DNA of 64,000 bases from Berberis thunbergii (GCA_003290165.1 QNQO01000521.1:186001-250000), one strand, 5' to 3'. Counted from the stretch's first letter, positions 22,607-34,971 are shown. Made by a program: numbers and translations. Notes: a model not told the origin generated them from the sequence alone.

Positions 22607-23703
22607 CATAAAATAGACATTTTAGATACCATAGTTAATGTAATGACTAATTTGTGCATAATTTTATACTTTTATGACTAACAAGAACTCTTTCATTAAC
22701 CCATGTTAACACATAAAATTATAGGACACATTTACACTTCCTAAACAAATAAAAAACCTAAATTTAAAATTTTATAACCAATAAAGACTATTTTATTAAT
22801 GATTCTATTTTTATTTATTATTTTTACTTTTTTTTACCCTTTACCCCTCGTATTATTTGTAGACAACATATGGCTACAAATGTTGTCTACAAATAATTTC
22901 TTTAACTGCAATTTGAGCAATTATTTTATGTCATTGTATTAATATTTTCATGTTAGCATTTTTTTATACATGGTCACTCTGAATGTATTTGTATTTGACC
23001 GGTTGTGAAAGTATATCCGAGTTTGAAGAACAAATTTTTTTTGTTTCAATTAATGGTGCTATGTAGTAGATAGTTTGTGACTAAATAATGATAGAGAATA
23101 AAATTTATTACTTTACAGGTACTCATGCATTGAATAATATGAAATCAGATTTCGATAATGGGAAAATTGATTTATTAACTACATTATATAATTAAGAAGC
23201 AATGATAACTAAAACCAAATTTTTAATCGTCATTTAGAAAGGTAATGCATGGGTACTTGTAAACTTTTATAATCAAATTTATGACAATTTAATCAAATTG
23301 ATTTTATTAACTAATTAAAATCAAATTTGTAATCATCATTAACTACATTATGAAAAATTTACCAAACAATGGCATAATAATTTGATTAACTTGTTGGTCA
23401 ATGAAAACTTATAAAAGAAAATATAATTAGTTTGTCATAATTAGAATCATTAATATTGATACCTACCAACGACATGGGGTTGGATGGGTTAAGGGTAAAA
23501 TAAAATAAAATTAGAATCGTTAATAAAATAGTCATAAAAGTATAAAATTATGTTTTCTATTTGTTAAAAGAATAATCAAAATGTTCTATAACTTTATGAA
23601 TTAACCTGGGTTAATAAAATAGTATTTGTTGTTTATAAAAATATAAAAGTATGTACAAATTAGCCATTACATCAACTATAATATCTAAATAATATATTTT
23701 GTG
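22607..23703. mobile_element. Long-inverted-repeat element, Mutator-like, 1.1 kb
   Basis: About 240 bp at the left (22607-22850) recurs inverted and diverged at 23465-23703. Matching marks include ATTTAGAT near each end, TTAACCCA.GTTAA further in, ACTATTTTATTAA.GATTCTA, and TTTACCCTT.ACCC at the inner edge. The middle contains an 18-bp perfect hairpin at 22851-22896 (arms ATTATTTGTAGACAACAT). No clear target duplication and no transposase; superfamily is inferred from the inverted-repeat length. Confidence 0.65.
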
Positions 23704-24232
23704 AAGAAATAGGCCTTAAATTTCATTTTCCAAATAAAAAAATCCAAGGAACATTGGCTAATCTCAAGTATGTGACCATTTTTAAAAAGTTCAGCAATGT
23801 GATTTTTAGAGGAAAAGATTAAACCCTCCATTAACGTTTAGTTTGTTTCGCAGAGGGGCTTTCTTTCAATAGTTGAATTTTAAACTTTCGCTCGTTGCAA
23901 TGCTTATCTAGAGAATCTGTTGAAAAAATAAAATGTCAAATTAAATATAAAAATTCACCTTTAAATTAGTCTATCAACTCTAATTTGGATTTTTTTTAAT
24001 TTGGTAGACATAAAGCAACATGCATGTGAAAATAATTAAAATGATGAAACAATGGTAAAGGAAACATGTGAAAGCATTTCCAATGGACAAGCTCAAAAGC
24101 TAAATATGAGTTTTCTGCAAGTTTTGAGAGTGATTTGTTGTGCTCCAATAGAAGGCACGTAGCTTAGTGGGTGTGAACTTTCAGCCGAATCGATTGTCAA
24201 GGGATGAATTTTGTTTGTTTGCGTGGAACTAA

Positions 24233-24560
24233 GGGTGTGTTTGGTTGCATGGAATCCTATGCCATGAAAATCCATGAGGGGATCACTATATTTTAGGCTA
24301 AATTGATATATCACTCCACATTCACCATTTGGTTTTGTGATCAATGGTGGGAATGAAAGTCCTATGAACATGGAATCACATGCCTTGGGGGGCCAAGGAG
24401 TGAGATTCCCATGTTTATGGGACTTTCATTCCCACCGTTGATCACAAAATCAAATGGTGGTCAAATGGTAAATGTGGAGTGATATATCAATTTAGCCTAA
24501 AATATAGTGGTCCCCTCATGAATTTCCATGGCATAGGATTCCATGCAACCAAACACACCC
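24233..24560. mobile_element. Tourist-like (PIF/Harbinger) MITE, copy 1
   Basis: A 328-bp foldback: GGGTGTGTTTGGTTGCATGG at the left is inverted exactly at the right, and pairing continues almost to the middle. TAA flanks both ends (24230-24232, 24561-24563), the 3-bp duplication of the superfamily. It is closely related to 33365-33682. Open frames across it are by-products. Confidence 0.9.
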
Positions 24561-24563
24561 TAA

Positions 24564-25289
24564 ACGCTCCAAATGGCAATCCAAACAGTCTTGATCGTCT
24601 CCACTGAAAGGGTTTTCATCGTTTGAAATATTGGATCCACACGCACAACTCAATCTTGAGCAATCGAGACAATATTTTAGTTTGTATAATTTTGTTAATT
24701 AGCCCATTGGAGGGGACCCGCCCTCAACCTTAAATGAGTCCATTCATTTGATCCCCTTTTGACGTTGAGCTCTTCATTAGAGATGTTGTAACTTAGCTAT
24801 GAGAGGCTTTGGGATAATAATCATAAGATGGAGGTGTATTCAAAGACCTAATCTTAATTGATTAGAAGTGCATATTACGTTTCAAATGTAATCCTAATTG
24901 ATCAAAAATACGTATTGATATGAGAGGCTTTGGGATAATGAAAGTGCATTCAAAGACCTAATCTTAATTAATTAGAAGTTCAAATGTAATCCTAATTGAT
25001 ATTAGGTTCAAGTTTAACAATTTGGCCAGCAATAAAAATCTTGTACATGGATATTTGATGATAATTTAATGACTTTTAGTTTTCACAAACATAACTTGTT
25101 TCTCAAATCACCTGGATTTGCTTGATATGCCGTATTGATTGGCTCAATATATCCTGCAATTCTTACTAATTTGTTTCCGATACCACCCATTCATATTTTC
25201 CTGAAATACTGCATATAATTAAATTAACATTTAAGTTTTAAAAATTGAAATAGGTAGAATAGTTGAGTTTGGAAATTTCATATTAGAAG
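24564..25289. other. Spacer, no gene seen
   Basis: Contains a short direct duplication: the stretch TGAGAGGCTTTGGGATAAT occurs near 24800 and again near 24921, each followed by TTCAAAGACCTAATCTTAAT. No gene. Confidence 0.6.
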
Positions 25290-25337
25290 TTTTTTTTTTT
25301 TAAGTTTTTTTTATTTTTTTTATTTTTTTATTTAGAT

Positions 25338-26067
25338 TAACCTCCAGTGGGGAGGGGCAACTATGGAATGCCAGACCTTAATTACTTATAAAAAAAAAGT
25401 GACTTACAATTGCTACGGGGGTACATTACGACGTTACCCGTATGAAAGCCAAAGCAGAAATTAAAAACAATGAGAATACAAGGCTTAAAGCAAGCAAAAG
25501 AATCAGTTCACAAATATTTCCCAGCATCCCGTACAACAACCGCACTCTCTCATAGGAGCCGCAGCACCCGCACGTTTCCGCCACAAAACCCCAAGTCCAC
25601 CGGCTTACACGCATCATCCGTATGTAGCCGCATAATAGCAGGAATACGTTCCTGCGTCAGTAAACCCAGCAGCTAAACAACCAAGCCTCGCAACAGCAGA
25701 AACAATGCCGCGCAACAGCAGGAACAACAGCAATGCCGCACAGCATCAGCAATGCCGCACATCAGCAGCAGCAACCGCCAAATGCCGCGCAACAACCGCA
25801 ACACAATGCCGCGCAACAGCAGCATCATCCGTTACGCAAGAAAGCGCAGCAGCAGCAGCAGAAGCAGAATTCGAACCTCGCATCAACAACAGCTTCATAA
25901 ACAGCCACACAGCACCGCTACAGCAGGAGGCACTCTGTTTTGCGACAGAGGACTCTGCCGAACACGCACAGCCTCCTCCCCTGCAAGCAGCAGTGAATCT
26001 CGCATACCGGACTGCCAGAACAACCAGAGACTCCGAACCTCGCATCCACAAAGCCAAAAAACAGTGA
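25338..26067 (-). other. LINE 3' UTR with CAG/CAA/GCC-rich low-complexity tract
   Basis: Between the RNase H stop (26068) and the A-rich tail lie about 730 bp. The part at 25690-25870 is built of recurring GCCGCGCAACAGCAG, CAATGCCGCACA and AGCAGCAG words on the plus strand. Frames open in several directions because stops are rare in such sequence; none has a domain. Confidence 0.65.
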
Positions 26068-29000
26068 TCACTCGTCCCCGTGGCGAATGTATGCCGTGCG
26101 TAATCTAACGAGCACAATCAAGCCGACACACTTTCTAGGCAAGTCTGTCCCATTGTAAGAGACTGTCCTAAGATCGCTTTGTGCTCTATCCGCCAATGAG
26201 TCCGTCGCTGCATTGGCTTATCGATAAATATGATGACACAATACAATCATTCTCGCAGTCATTAACTTTATTTCTTTCAAGATATTCTCCAAATGCCACG
26301 GTATTTTTAAATGATCCTTAAACCAACCGCAGACAAGTGCCGAATCTGTTTGGATAATCACCTTCTTGAAACCCCAGACTAGGCAAAGGCGTATACCCTC
26401 ACACAGGGCCAAAAGTTCTGTTTTATTGTTAGAACCTATACCAAAAAAAATTTGTTTGGCCACCACACATAATCCTCTCGAATTTCTAATAATCACCCCA
26501 CCAGATGCATTTTCCTTACGGGAGGCTCCGTCCACATTGAGTGCAACAAAGTCAATGGGAGGGGGAGCCAATAAACAATTTTCACCATTTTCCTTCTAAC
26601 AGGAAGCACATTCAACCCTAAAGCCCGTAACGGGTCCTTGTGACAACTAACTTTCTTAGGGATAATGAAAGAATTCGCCAGTCTCAATTGACGCCTAATG
26701 TTCAAAATCGCAAAGGCGGGATTTGGGGGAACATTTTCATAAACACATTTGCATCTTTGTTTCCAAATTTCCCATAAAATGAACATGGGAGACAGGAAGA
26801 GTAACACACCTGTTTGTGATTTGCAATTAGCTCTCATGAACCAGGTTACTATCACCATAGAAATGTCTGCTGGACGCCGTATATGTATGTCAAAAACTCC
26901 ACCAAAATGGTTCCACACCATCCTAGCCAAGTCTCCGTCAAGAAAAAGATGTTGCAAGGATTCTTGCTTAGGCGCACTACAACAATGACATCTGGAAGCC
27001 AGACTAAAACCACATCTGTATAATTCTCCATCCACTGGCACTCATCGACGGATTAATTTCCAAACAAAGACTGAAATTCTGGAGGGAAGGAGATCTTGCC
27101 AAAGCATGGAACTGATAAAATGAAACCGGCCTTTTGGCCGTAACATTTCATAGATCGACTGAAGAGAAAAGAGACCATTCGCATTGGGAACCCACACACA
27201 CGTGTCTTTCTCATTAGCCTCACCTCGTAGTCTATCTGCAAAAAGGCCTCGAGCCAGTCTTCTAAGATCAGGATGAACTACTTCAAAATTATTCAACAGC
27301 ACCTCATTGACCGTAGGCCAAAAACCGTGATTAGCCATAGTCGTTGGTCTCTTGAAAGAAGCCATCAAGTTCCAGTTTTCCTCAAAAAAACTGCTGTCCC
27401 CCATGCCAATACGCCAAAGCGAGTTACTCGAAAGGAACGAACGCCCAAGCATAATTTCTTTAAAAAACGGAGATGACCCAACTTTTATAAATTGGCTATT
27501 CAAAGGAACTCATTTTATCCAGTATTTGCTCCTCATAAAAGTAGCCCATAAAGAATCTGAAGTTAGCATTCTCCAAAGGGCCTTAATACGGAAGGCTTTC
27601 ATGACGACCATCAAGTCCCTAACTCCCAAACCTCCTTCCGCCTGAGTCAAATAGATTCTATCCCAAGGCACCCATTTTTTCTTTAGCCGGCCTTCACTAT
27701 CACCCCAAAAGAAATCCGCCATCAAACTATTAATTCGAGCCAAAACTGTACGTGGTACACACATGGCACTCAGGATATAAATAGGAATCGATGATAGGAC
27801 GTGCTTAATCAGAATTAATCTACCTCCAGAAGATAACAGTTTTGCCTTCCACCCCTGAATGCGAGCCTGAATCTTAGAAATTAAATCTTCAAAATAAGTA
27901 ATTTTCACTCTCCCTTGGAAGACTGGCCCTCCTAAGTATTTCAATGGGCATGTGCGAAAATGGAAAGCTGTATAACTTTTTAGTGCCACTATGCGCTCCG
28001 CTGCTGCTCTATCATCCAAAGTGAAAGAACTTTTGCCATCATTGATTTTCTGCCCCGAGTTCCGACAGTACCGTCGTAAAAACTCCATGCATCCCAAGAT
28101 TGAAGATTTTCGTCCATTTAAAAAGATCAACGTGTTATCTGCATACAGAAGATGGGAAATCAGACTGCAATTTCTGGGGGTATAATAATACCCTATTCTG
28201 CCGTCCTCAAAAGCTGTTTTCAACCCCCTACTTAAACACTTCTGAGGCAATAATGAATACAAACGGAGATAAGGGGTCACCTTGCCTTAACCCCCTAGTG
28301 GATCTGAAGAAACCTTTGTACACCCCCTGGAGAAGAACTGAAAATCCACAGAAGGCCACACAGTTGGAAATGAGCTGACAGAATCTGCCATGAAATCCAA
28401 ATTTCTTGAGAACCGCAAGCAAAAAAGGCCATTCCATTCTATCATAAGCTTTCTCCATGTCGATTTTCAGTACCACATTACCTCCAATAACCTGCCTATT
28501 GATGTCTCGCATCAATTCCTGCGCCAGGCCAATATTTTCACCAATGAATCTGCCTTTGACAAAAGCTCCCTGCTCCTGAGAAATCAATCGGGGCAAGATA
28601 TCCACCAACCTATTGCATAAGATTTTACTGAAAATCTTATATATCACATTACACAGACTGATGGGGCGAAAATCAGTAAAGGAAACTAGGTTTTCAATTT
28701 TAGGAATCAAGGCCAGAAAATTCGCCGAAAAAGATGCCGGCATGACTTCGCCTTTAAAAAACTGTATCACTGCCTCCCAAATGTCACTGCTCAAAAATTC
28801 CCAACCGAATTGAAAAAACTCAGCCGTAAAGCCATCCGGCCCTGGCGCACTATTTTTAGGAATGTCGAACACAACGTCTCTGACTTCTTCCAAGGACGGT
28901 CGTTTAACCAAAAGATTGCTTTGATCAGGATCCAACAATTGCGGAATACAATTAAACAACTCCGTATCCACTATACAATCTCCATGAAAAGACATCATAT

Positions 29001-30252
29001 TCGCAAAGAACTCATTTGCGCTTTCAAGAAGTTCACCCGGATCCGAAATAACTCGACCACTCTGTAAAGTAATATGATTGATGACGCGACGCTTTTGTTT
29101 GGATTTGGTAGAAGCAAAAAAGAACTTAGTGCAGGCATCCCCCTCCTTGAACTCTTTTTCACCTGATTTTTGGATCCAATAGAGTTCTTCCTGTTTGAGA
29201 GCTAATCTGTACTCAGCCTGGCATCAGTGTAAATTTGAGCAAGCCTGCACATCCCAATTGGCATCAGCATTTAGACCAGAAGTACTATTAGTTGCAAAAC
29301 CCGCCAAAAGTGTCGTTTCCCACTGTTGCATTTCATCCTCTAATGCCCGGAGCCTACTGAACACATTGCCAAAGATCATCCTGTTCCACTGTATGAGAGC
29401 TCGACGTGTCAGTTTGAGCTTGGCATCTACTCTGTCAATAGGGCGCATGGTACCCATATCAGTCATCCACGCATCCTTGACCAGGTCCATGAACCCAGGA
29501 TGAGTGGTCCACATATTAAGAAAACGAAAAGGAGCATAACCACATCTTGCTTGTGTCGGCATGGAGGCCAACAAAGGATAGTGGTCTGAAAAGGTTCTGC
29601 TAAGATGTTCTACTTTAGGGCACCCCAATTCTGTCAACCAAGTGGAGGTAACAAAAATTCTATCAAGTCTTGCCCAGATGCGTTCCCTACCCCGCCTGTT
29701 ATTGCACCAAGTAAGATGGGGACCAGAGAATCCACAGTCAATCAAACCACAGGTTTCTATGCAATCAGAAAATTGGGACATGCTTGCCCTGGACGGCTCC
29801 ACCCCGCCTACTTTTTCGCCAGAATTCAAATAAGTATTAAAGTCCCCTCCAATCATCCAAGGATAGTCATGGTTGACCGAAAAATTGGCCGTATTCAACC
29901 AAAGTTCACGGCGTTCATCCACAGAACATTTAGCATACACAAAGGAAATTAAAAAAATTCTTGAGTTAGTATCCATTACCTGGCAATGAATGATCTGGTC
30001 CGACATATCCACCACTGAAAGAGCTAAAAAGGTATCCCAATAGATCCAAATCTTGCCACCAAGGGAGTCATTGGAGGCAAATCCTCCGAGACGGAGCTTG
30101 TTACCAATTTCCATCAATCTACGAATGTCAATCATTGGTTCCGCAATCATGAGAATTCTGATATGGTGATCAATAACCAATCTATGAAGTCTCCTCCTCG
30201 TGGCCTGATTACCAATCCCCCGAGCATTCCAAAACATAAGGTTTTCCATCAT
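26068..30252 (-). pseudogene. LINE ORF2 (endonuclease, reverse transcriptase, RNase H), interrupted
   Basis: The start MMENLMFWNARGIGN at 30252 opens the endonuclease; WMIGGDFNT and SDHYPLL carry its GDFN and SDH catalytic motifs. A frameshift near 29220 precedes the linker (EFKEGDACTKFFFASTKSK). RT motifs follow: PGPDGFTAEF, FRPISLCNVIYK, QGAFVKGR, LKIDMEKAYDR with a catalytic Asp, and GLRQGDPLSP; then a frameshift near 28250, then LLYADN where YADD is expected, so a catalytic Asp is replaced by Asn. The zf-RVT region is cut by in-frame TGA at 27510 and 27042. RNase H (LNVDGAS, NKTELLAL, IQTDSAL) follows a frameshift near 26570 and has a TAA at 26218; the original stop is at 26068. Confidence 0.92.
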
Positions 30253-30253
30253 C

Positions 30254-32533
30254 TTAAAACCGGGAAGAAGATTTGCCCTTCTTAGTCTTACGACGAGTGC
30301 CCGAAGGGGCTGCCATTTTGACTTGATGCGAAAGCTCCACATCAGAAAGTCCCCCCAAATTGAAATTAGTAGTAGCATGAGGGTCAGATCCCAACTCTGT
30401 GTCCGAAACAACGACATCATTGTCATCTGTGAGGCCGTGAAGTGTGGTAAAGTAGCTGGATGGTTTCTGTTGTCGCAAGTTACGACTCTCCTCAACCACC
30501 TGAACTGCAACATCATATAACTCCCCATCGTCCTTATCGGACCTTGCTACCCCAGATAATGAACGCTTGGCCAAGACTTCTTGTAATCGATTCAGAACCG
30601 ATGACCGCCCCAAGTCTGTCTCAACTTCGTTTGTAATGCCATGATCAGTATCTTGCGACTCAGAGATCATAAACTCAGTTTCATCCCCTGCCACCAAAGC
30701 TGTAACTGGCTGTGAAGGCTTTGCGTAATCTGTGGATAAGCTGTGAACAAGAGCTGGCCGAGGACTGGCCACGGTAATGGACTGCACGTCCCCTGCATCC
30801 CCTGCTTGAACCGAGAAAGTCGATGCCTCCCCTGCGTCCCCTGCTAGATCACGAAGCTGAGGAGCGGCAACACAAAGTTGAGGTGCTAAATCACAAAATT
30901 GAGGTGTTGAATCACAATGCTGAGGAGCTGGGTTCATTGCAATCGCATATGCAAGCTGCTGCGAAAGAAGGCATGAATTGGCACCCTTATCAGCGCACTG
31001 CACCCTGGAAAGGCCGAGAACTGAGTGCGACGAAGCCATCCCTACCTCCCCTGCTATCAGTGGCGAAACCACCCCTGCGTCCCTCACTGTCAGTGGTGAA
31101 ACTACCCCTGTTCCCCCTGCAATCTGTGGTGAAGCCGCCTCGACGTTCCCTGCTGGACTGTGTGGCGCTGCAGAGAGCAAATTTTGATCCAAAGTGCACA
31201 ATGACACTGCTGGAACGACGCCTGGAATCACTGGAATGTGCGCTGAATTGGCACCAAGTTATCGGCTGGGACTACCTGCATCTGAGCTGCAATGGGGAGT
31301 TCATCGAACCCGACCTCGGACCGACCTCCTTTAGATCCTGAGATTGCATCCTTTGTTGACTGTGGCAGCGATTCTTCGGTTCCAAGAACTTTGTTGATCT
31401 CAAAATTTGTGTATCCCGCCTCTAAAAGGCATTCTTCGGTGGTTTCTGGTACATTCTCATCGCTACCAATAAGCTTGTTCGCATTTTCGTCGACCTCAAT
31501 GTGTGCGGGAAGTGACGCAAATTTGTTGGACAAGACCACATTAACCGGTTCTCTAGTCACTGGTCGCAACTCCCCGACATCCTCAACAATCTCCACCCCC
31601 TGACTATTCTTAGCTCCACTAGGGCCAACTGCAGGATTTAGATGTTTAGCTTTTCTGAGCACAGGAACGAATTGTTGCTTAATTAGTTTGGTGTCACCCT
31701 GGGACTTGACCGCCTTCTCCGTTTTATTAGAATCCGCGCCTCTCCCTACGCCCTTAAGAGCATTTTTTTTCCTACAAAACTCTTCTTGATGTCCTATCAG
31801 TGAACAAAAATCACAATATTTGAATCCCAGATATTCTATCTTCTGCCAAAAACCCCTGTTGTTGGCTCGGTCAATCCAAACTCGACTTGGTAACTTCTCC
31901 GCTAAAGACATCTCCACACAAACACGGGCAGAACCCGGACGCGAAAGACAACGGGTATGATCATCCATCCGCAAAAACATCACCAAACGAATTCACAATT
32001 GCTTTAAGGATGGGGGGATGAAATAAATGCAAAGGTAAATTAGGTAACTCTACCCAAAGTGGCACTGAAATTGGATCTTCTTTTAAACTGAAACCATCGT
32101 GCCAGCGAAAGGCTTTGAACCGAACTCCGCGAATGAGGAAAGAGTCGCACGCCAGAACTTTCTTTGCTTCCATCTCCGATTGAAGTCTCACTAACACGTG
32201 CCGTTGATTCAGCAATCCCAACAAAAAATCTCCCAAAATTCCCCATGTTCTATGGATCGAATCTCGAATATCTGCCAGTGTCGGTCGGTAACTAGAAAAT
32301 TTGAGGACTATCACATGTTTTTCCATGAAATCTTCCCCACATACTTCATCCGAGGTCGTGAGACCGATTGCGGGGGCTCCTTCTTTACGGAAACGAGTAC
32401 CTTCGACCAGATGCTCTGCAGAATCATCTACCAAGATCTTGCCCAGGATCTGAGCGAAAGAAGGCTTTGTGACAGCCGAGGAATCCCCATGGCCAGGCCC
32501 CGTGGGGGGAGGAAAGGTTGTTGGCGAGGGCAT
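30254..32533 (-). pseudogene. LINE ORF1 (DUF4283, zinc knuckle), frameshifted
   Basis: Probable start MPSPTTFPPPTGPGHG at 32533. Residues about 85-200 form a DUF4283 domain (HVIVLKFSSYRPTLADIRDS, then PLWVELPNLPLHLF). A one-base gain in a T5 run near 31972 shifts the frame; the other frame continues RMDDHTRCLSRPGSARVCVE and the knuckle YCDFCSLIGHQEEFC (CX2CX4HX4C, about 31777-31821). A second shift near 31228 leads into a Pro/Ala/Val-rich tail with repeats of the type VVSPLTV and QLCDLAPQ, ending KKGKSSSRF at the stop 30254-30256. ORF1 proteins bind LINE RNA; the nucleic-acid role is from family knowledge. Confidence 0.88.
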
Positions 32534-32895
32534 CACATCCAAAAAGGACGTGTCAACCCTGACCCAAAAGAAAACTCCCATACTGTGTCGTGAAAACCTC
32601 TGGTTCGTAGCAGTGGCTGGAACGATACAGTCCAGATCGTAACGGCGGCGCCCAACCTTAGAACCGAAACAGTATGTATCAGTGTAGCAGAAACGAGAAA
32701 ACTTACCGTGCCGCCCGAAACGAGAATCGACCGAATAAACCCAAGCTTCAGGAGAAAAGCCAACCCGCTAATCGGCCAGCGAGAGGCCTGCTGATGCTTT
32801 TCGGCGGCGGCGGAACCCTAACGTGTCCCAACCGGGACTATGATCAAAGGATCAGATTTCGTCCAAAGAGTCAGGAACGGCCAGGATCGTAAGAT

Positions 32896-33361
32896 CTGCC
32901 CGAAAAGTTATAATCCCCAAGATACCCTTATTTATCTCAAAACGCCTCAAGAGCATAAAGGTTGCTTTTAGGTTTTCCTTTTTACCTTGTTTGCGGTGAA
33001 ATTATCTATCAAAGAGAACTTGTTCATCATTCTTCATTAGCTCGTTACAGCCCTCATGACTTTGTTCATTGAATATGAATACGTTTATTTATTACAATTA
33101 CTAGAAACATATAAATAAACAATGCTTAAAAAAAAAAAAAACTCCAGGGATTCATTTTAAGCAAAAAAAAAAAAAAAATACACACCCTTCCCTCGACTCA
33201 TCACAAATTAGAAACTCAATGCATTTTGCATGATGTACCGGATGCTTACTTTTGTACTATCGAAGAATACATATAGTTTCTAGTTAGAAATGTAGGTGTG
33301 TTGGGAACTAGTTCAGGCCCATGCCGAAACAAAAACAGATTTAAGTCCATGATCTCAACTC
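32896..33361. other. Spacer, no gene seen
   Basis: Contains two A-runs (about 33127-33140 and 33163-33179). No gene. Confidence 0.5.
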
Positions 33362-33364
33362 TTA

Positions 33365-33682
33365 TAGTGTGTTTGGTTGCATGGAATCCTATGCCATGAG
33401 AGTCCATGAGGATACCCCTACATTTTATGCCAAATTGATATATCACTCCACATCCACCATTTAATTTTGTGATCAATGGTGGGAATGGAAGTCCCATGAA
33501 CATGAGAATCACGTGCCTTGGGAGACTAAAGAGTGTGATTCCCATGTTCATGGCACTTCCATTCCCACAATTCATCACAAAATCAAATGGTGGATGTGGA
33601 GTGATACCTCAAATTGACATAAAATATAGGAGTCCCCTCATGAATTCCCATGATATAAGATTCCTTGCAACCAAACACACCC
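33365..33682. mobile_element. Tourist-like (PIF/Harbinger) MITE, copy 2
   Basis: Same family as 24233-24560: inverted ends TAGTGTGTTTGGTTGCATGG and, from the right, GGGTGTGTTTGGTTGCAAGG, with similar internal words. TTA flanks it at 33362-33364 and 33683-33685. Confidence 0.88.
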
Positions 33683-33825
33683 TTAAAGTTATGAAACATA
33701 AATGATCATCCTTACATTTTGGATTAAGTCAGAACTAGAGGAAATCGAGTGGATTAATTTAGAACTAGTAGATCTGAGTTCTAGATCTTGACAACCCAAA
33801 GGCCAAGATAAGCATTTCTTCATAG

Positions 33826-34190
33826 TTGGGGTCTTCCCGCTGTCATTCAATTGCTTTAGAATGTGGGATTGGATGGAAGTTGCATTGGCAAAGCCCAATC
33901 TTGCGATGATAATAGCAAGTTCAAAATGGTTGGTGATGCATTCAAATCCGTCCTGATCGATTCCTAACCTGCAAAATGAGCAACAGTGAGCCAAGGACCA
34001 CCATTGGGATCTTCCCGCTATCATTCAAAAGCTTTAGAATGTGGGATTGGATGAAAGTCGCATTGTCAAATCCCAATCTTGTGGCTATAATAGCAAGTTC
34101 AAAATGGTTGGTGATGCGTCCAAATTCGTCTTGATCGATTCCTAACTTGCAAAAATGAATAGCAGTGAGCCAATGATCACTGTTGTGGTG
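33826..34190. repeat. Tandem duplication with a period of about 178 bp
   Basis: Two adjacent copies, starting TTGGGGTCTTCCCGCT (33826) and TTGGGATCTTCCCGCT (34004), align along their length with scattered substitutions. On the minus strand both read through similar peptide, for example FELAIIIARLGF and FELAIIATRLGF, so the unit may derive from a coding exon that I cannot identify. Confidence 0.8.
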
Positions 34191-34701
34191 GCAAAAAATA
34201 CTCCGATTATGAAGTCGAGTGACTGAGCAAGGATCGATGTAGATTGCAAATTAGATTGATAGTGCATATACATTTCTCATCCTCTTTTTTCACTTTATAT
34301 AGCAAGTATTTCACTCCTCCATTGCCTCTATTGAGGCGTGATGGAGGGAGGAGATCTTGCATGTGATCTTACCCGTCCATGACTGAGTTCAGTTCGACAC
34401 TTGCCTTTGTTTGGGACCCAAGCAAGTGGATCCAAAGCTCATGACAACTCAAAGGTATGTGTTTGAACCTTATTGTCCTGAGTCCAGCTATAAGATTCAC
34501 ACCATGCTAAGCCCATGTAATATGGGCTTGGGCACCTCACTTATGGGTTGAACAATGTCTACGACTGGGTCTGATCATGCTTCGGCCACTTGGAACCACG
34601 CTTGGGCCTTTCCATATTAGAGTTGGCCTATGCCACGTGTACGACAGTTGGCATTGTGACTTTTGGAGTCTCCTTGAAGAGACACAACACATAAACCATA
34701 T
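34191..34701. other. Spacer, no gene seen
   Basis: No domain-bearing frame or clear repeat. Confidence 0.5.
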
Positions 34702-34710
34702 GTCACATTT

Positions 34711-34882
34711 GAGCTTTTCTAGCTAGCCTGGGTTTCCAGCCTGGGTGGGCGAATTTACACTTTTGCCCCCTCCTTTTTAAACACTTTTTTCAAAAAGGTT
34801 GTTAAAGAGGGGAGCAAAGGTGTAAATTCGCCCCCCCAGGCAGTCAACCCAGGCTGAAAACCCAGGCCATTTAGAATTTCTG
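34711..34882. mobile_element. Foldback element FB-B (stem 'AGCCTGGG')
   Basis: Hairpin arms run from TAGCCTGGG/CCCAGGCC inward through GGCGAATTTACAC and meet near 34790. Outer ends are GAGCTTTTCTAGC and, from the right, CAGAAATTCTAAATG. A perfect 9-bp duplication GTCACATTT lies at 34702-34710 and 34883-34891. The stem is related to FB-A. Confidence 0.88.
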
Positions 34883-34971
34883 GTCACATTTAGAATGGTA
34901 CTCAGATAAGATGGTGCTAAGTAACTAGTCACATTTTAAGAATTTGGGGTAAAAATACACATAAAATCATA

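Larger units (their letters stand above)
25290..32895 (-). mobile_element. L1-type LINE, nearly full length, minus strand
   Basis: From right to left on the minus strand: a GC-rich leader (about 32540-32895), ORF1 with DUF4283 and zinc knuckle, ORF2 with apurinic endonuclease, reverse transcriptase, zf-RVT and RNase H domains, a 3' UTR, and an A-rich tail (T-runs on the plus strand at 25290-25337). ORF1 stop (30254-30256) and ORF2 start (30252-30250) are one base apart. The 5' boundary is approximate and I found no convincing target duplication. The body is much richer in GC than its surroundings. Small lesions interrupt both ORFs, so it is inactive as read, yet better preserved than the other elements here. 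Confidence 0.92.

Noticed and set aside
24093..24371. 92-residue minus-strand frame, with a similar one at 33246-33578
   Set aside because: Both are read-throughs of the same Tourist MITE family, not genes.
24070..24720. Possible larger element suggested by TTTCCAATGGAC at the left and CCCATTGGAGGGG at the right
   Set aside because: The matching ends are too short and no target duplication fits; only the inner Tourist MITE is secure.
25705..26117. Overlapping 118-123-residue open frames on both strands
   Set aside because: They arise from the CAG/CAA/GCC-rich LINE 3' UTR, where stop codons are rare; no domain, and several frames are open at once.
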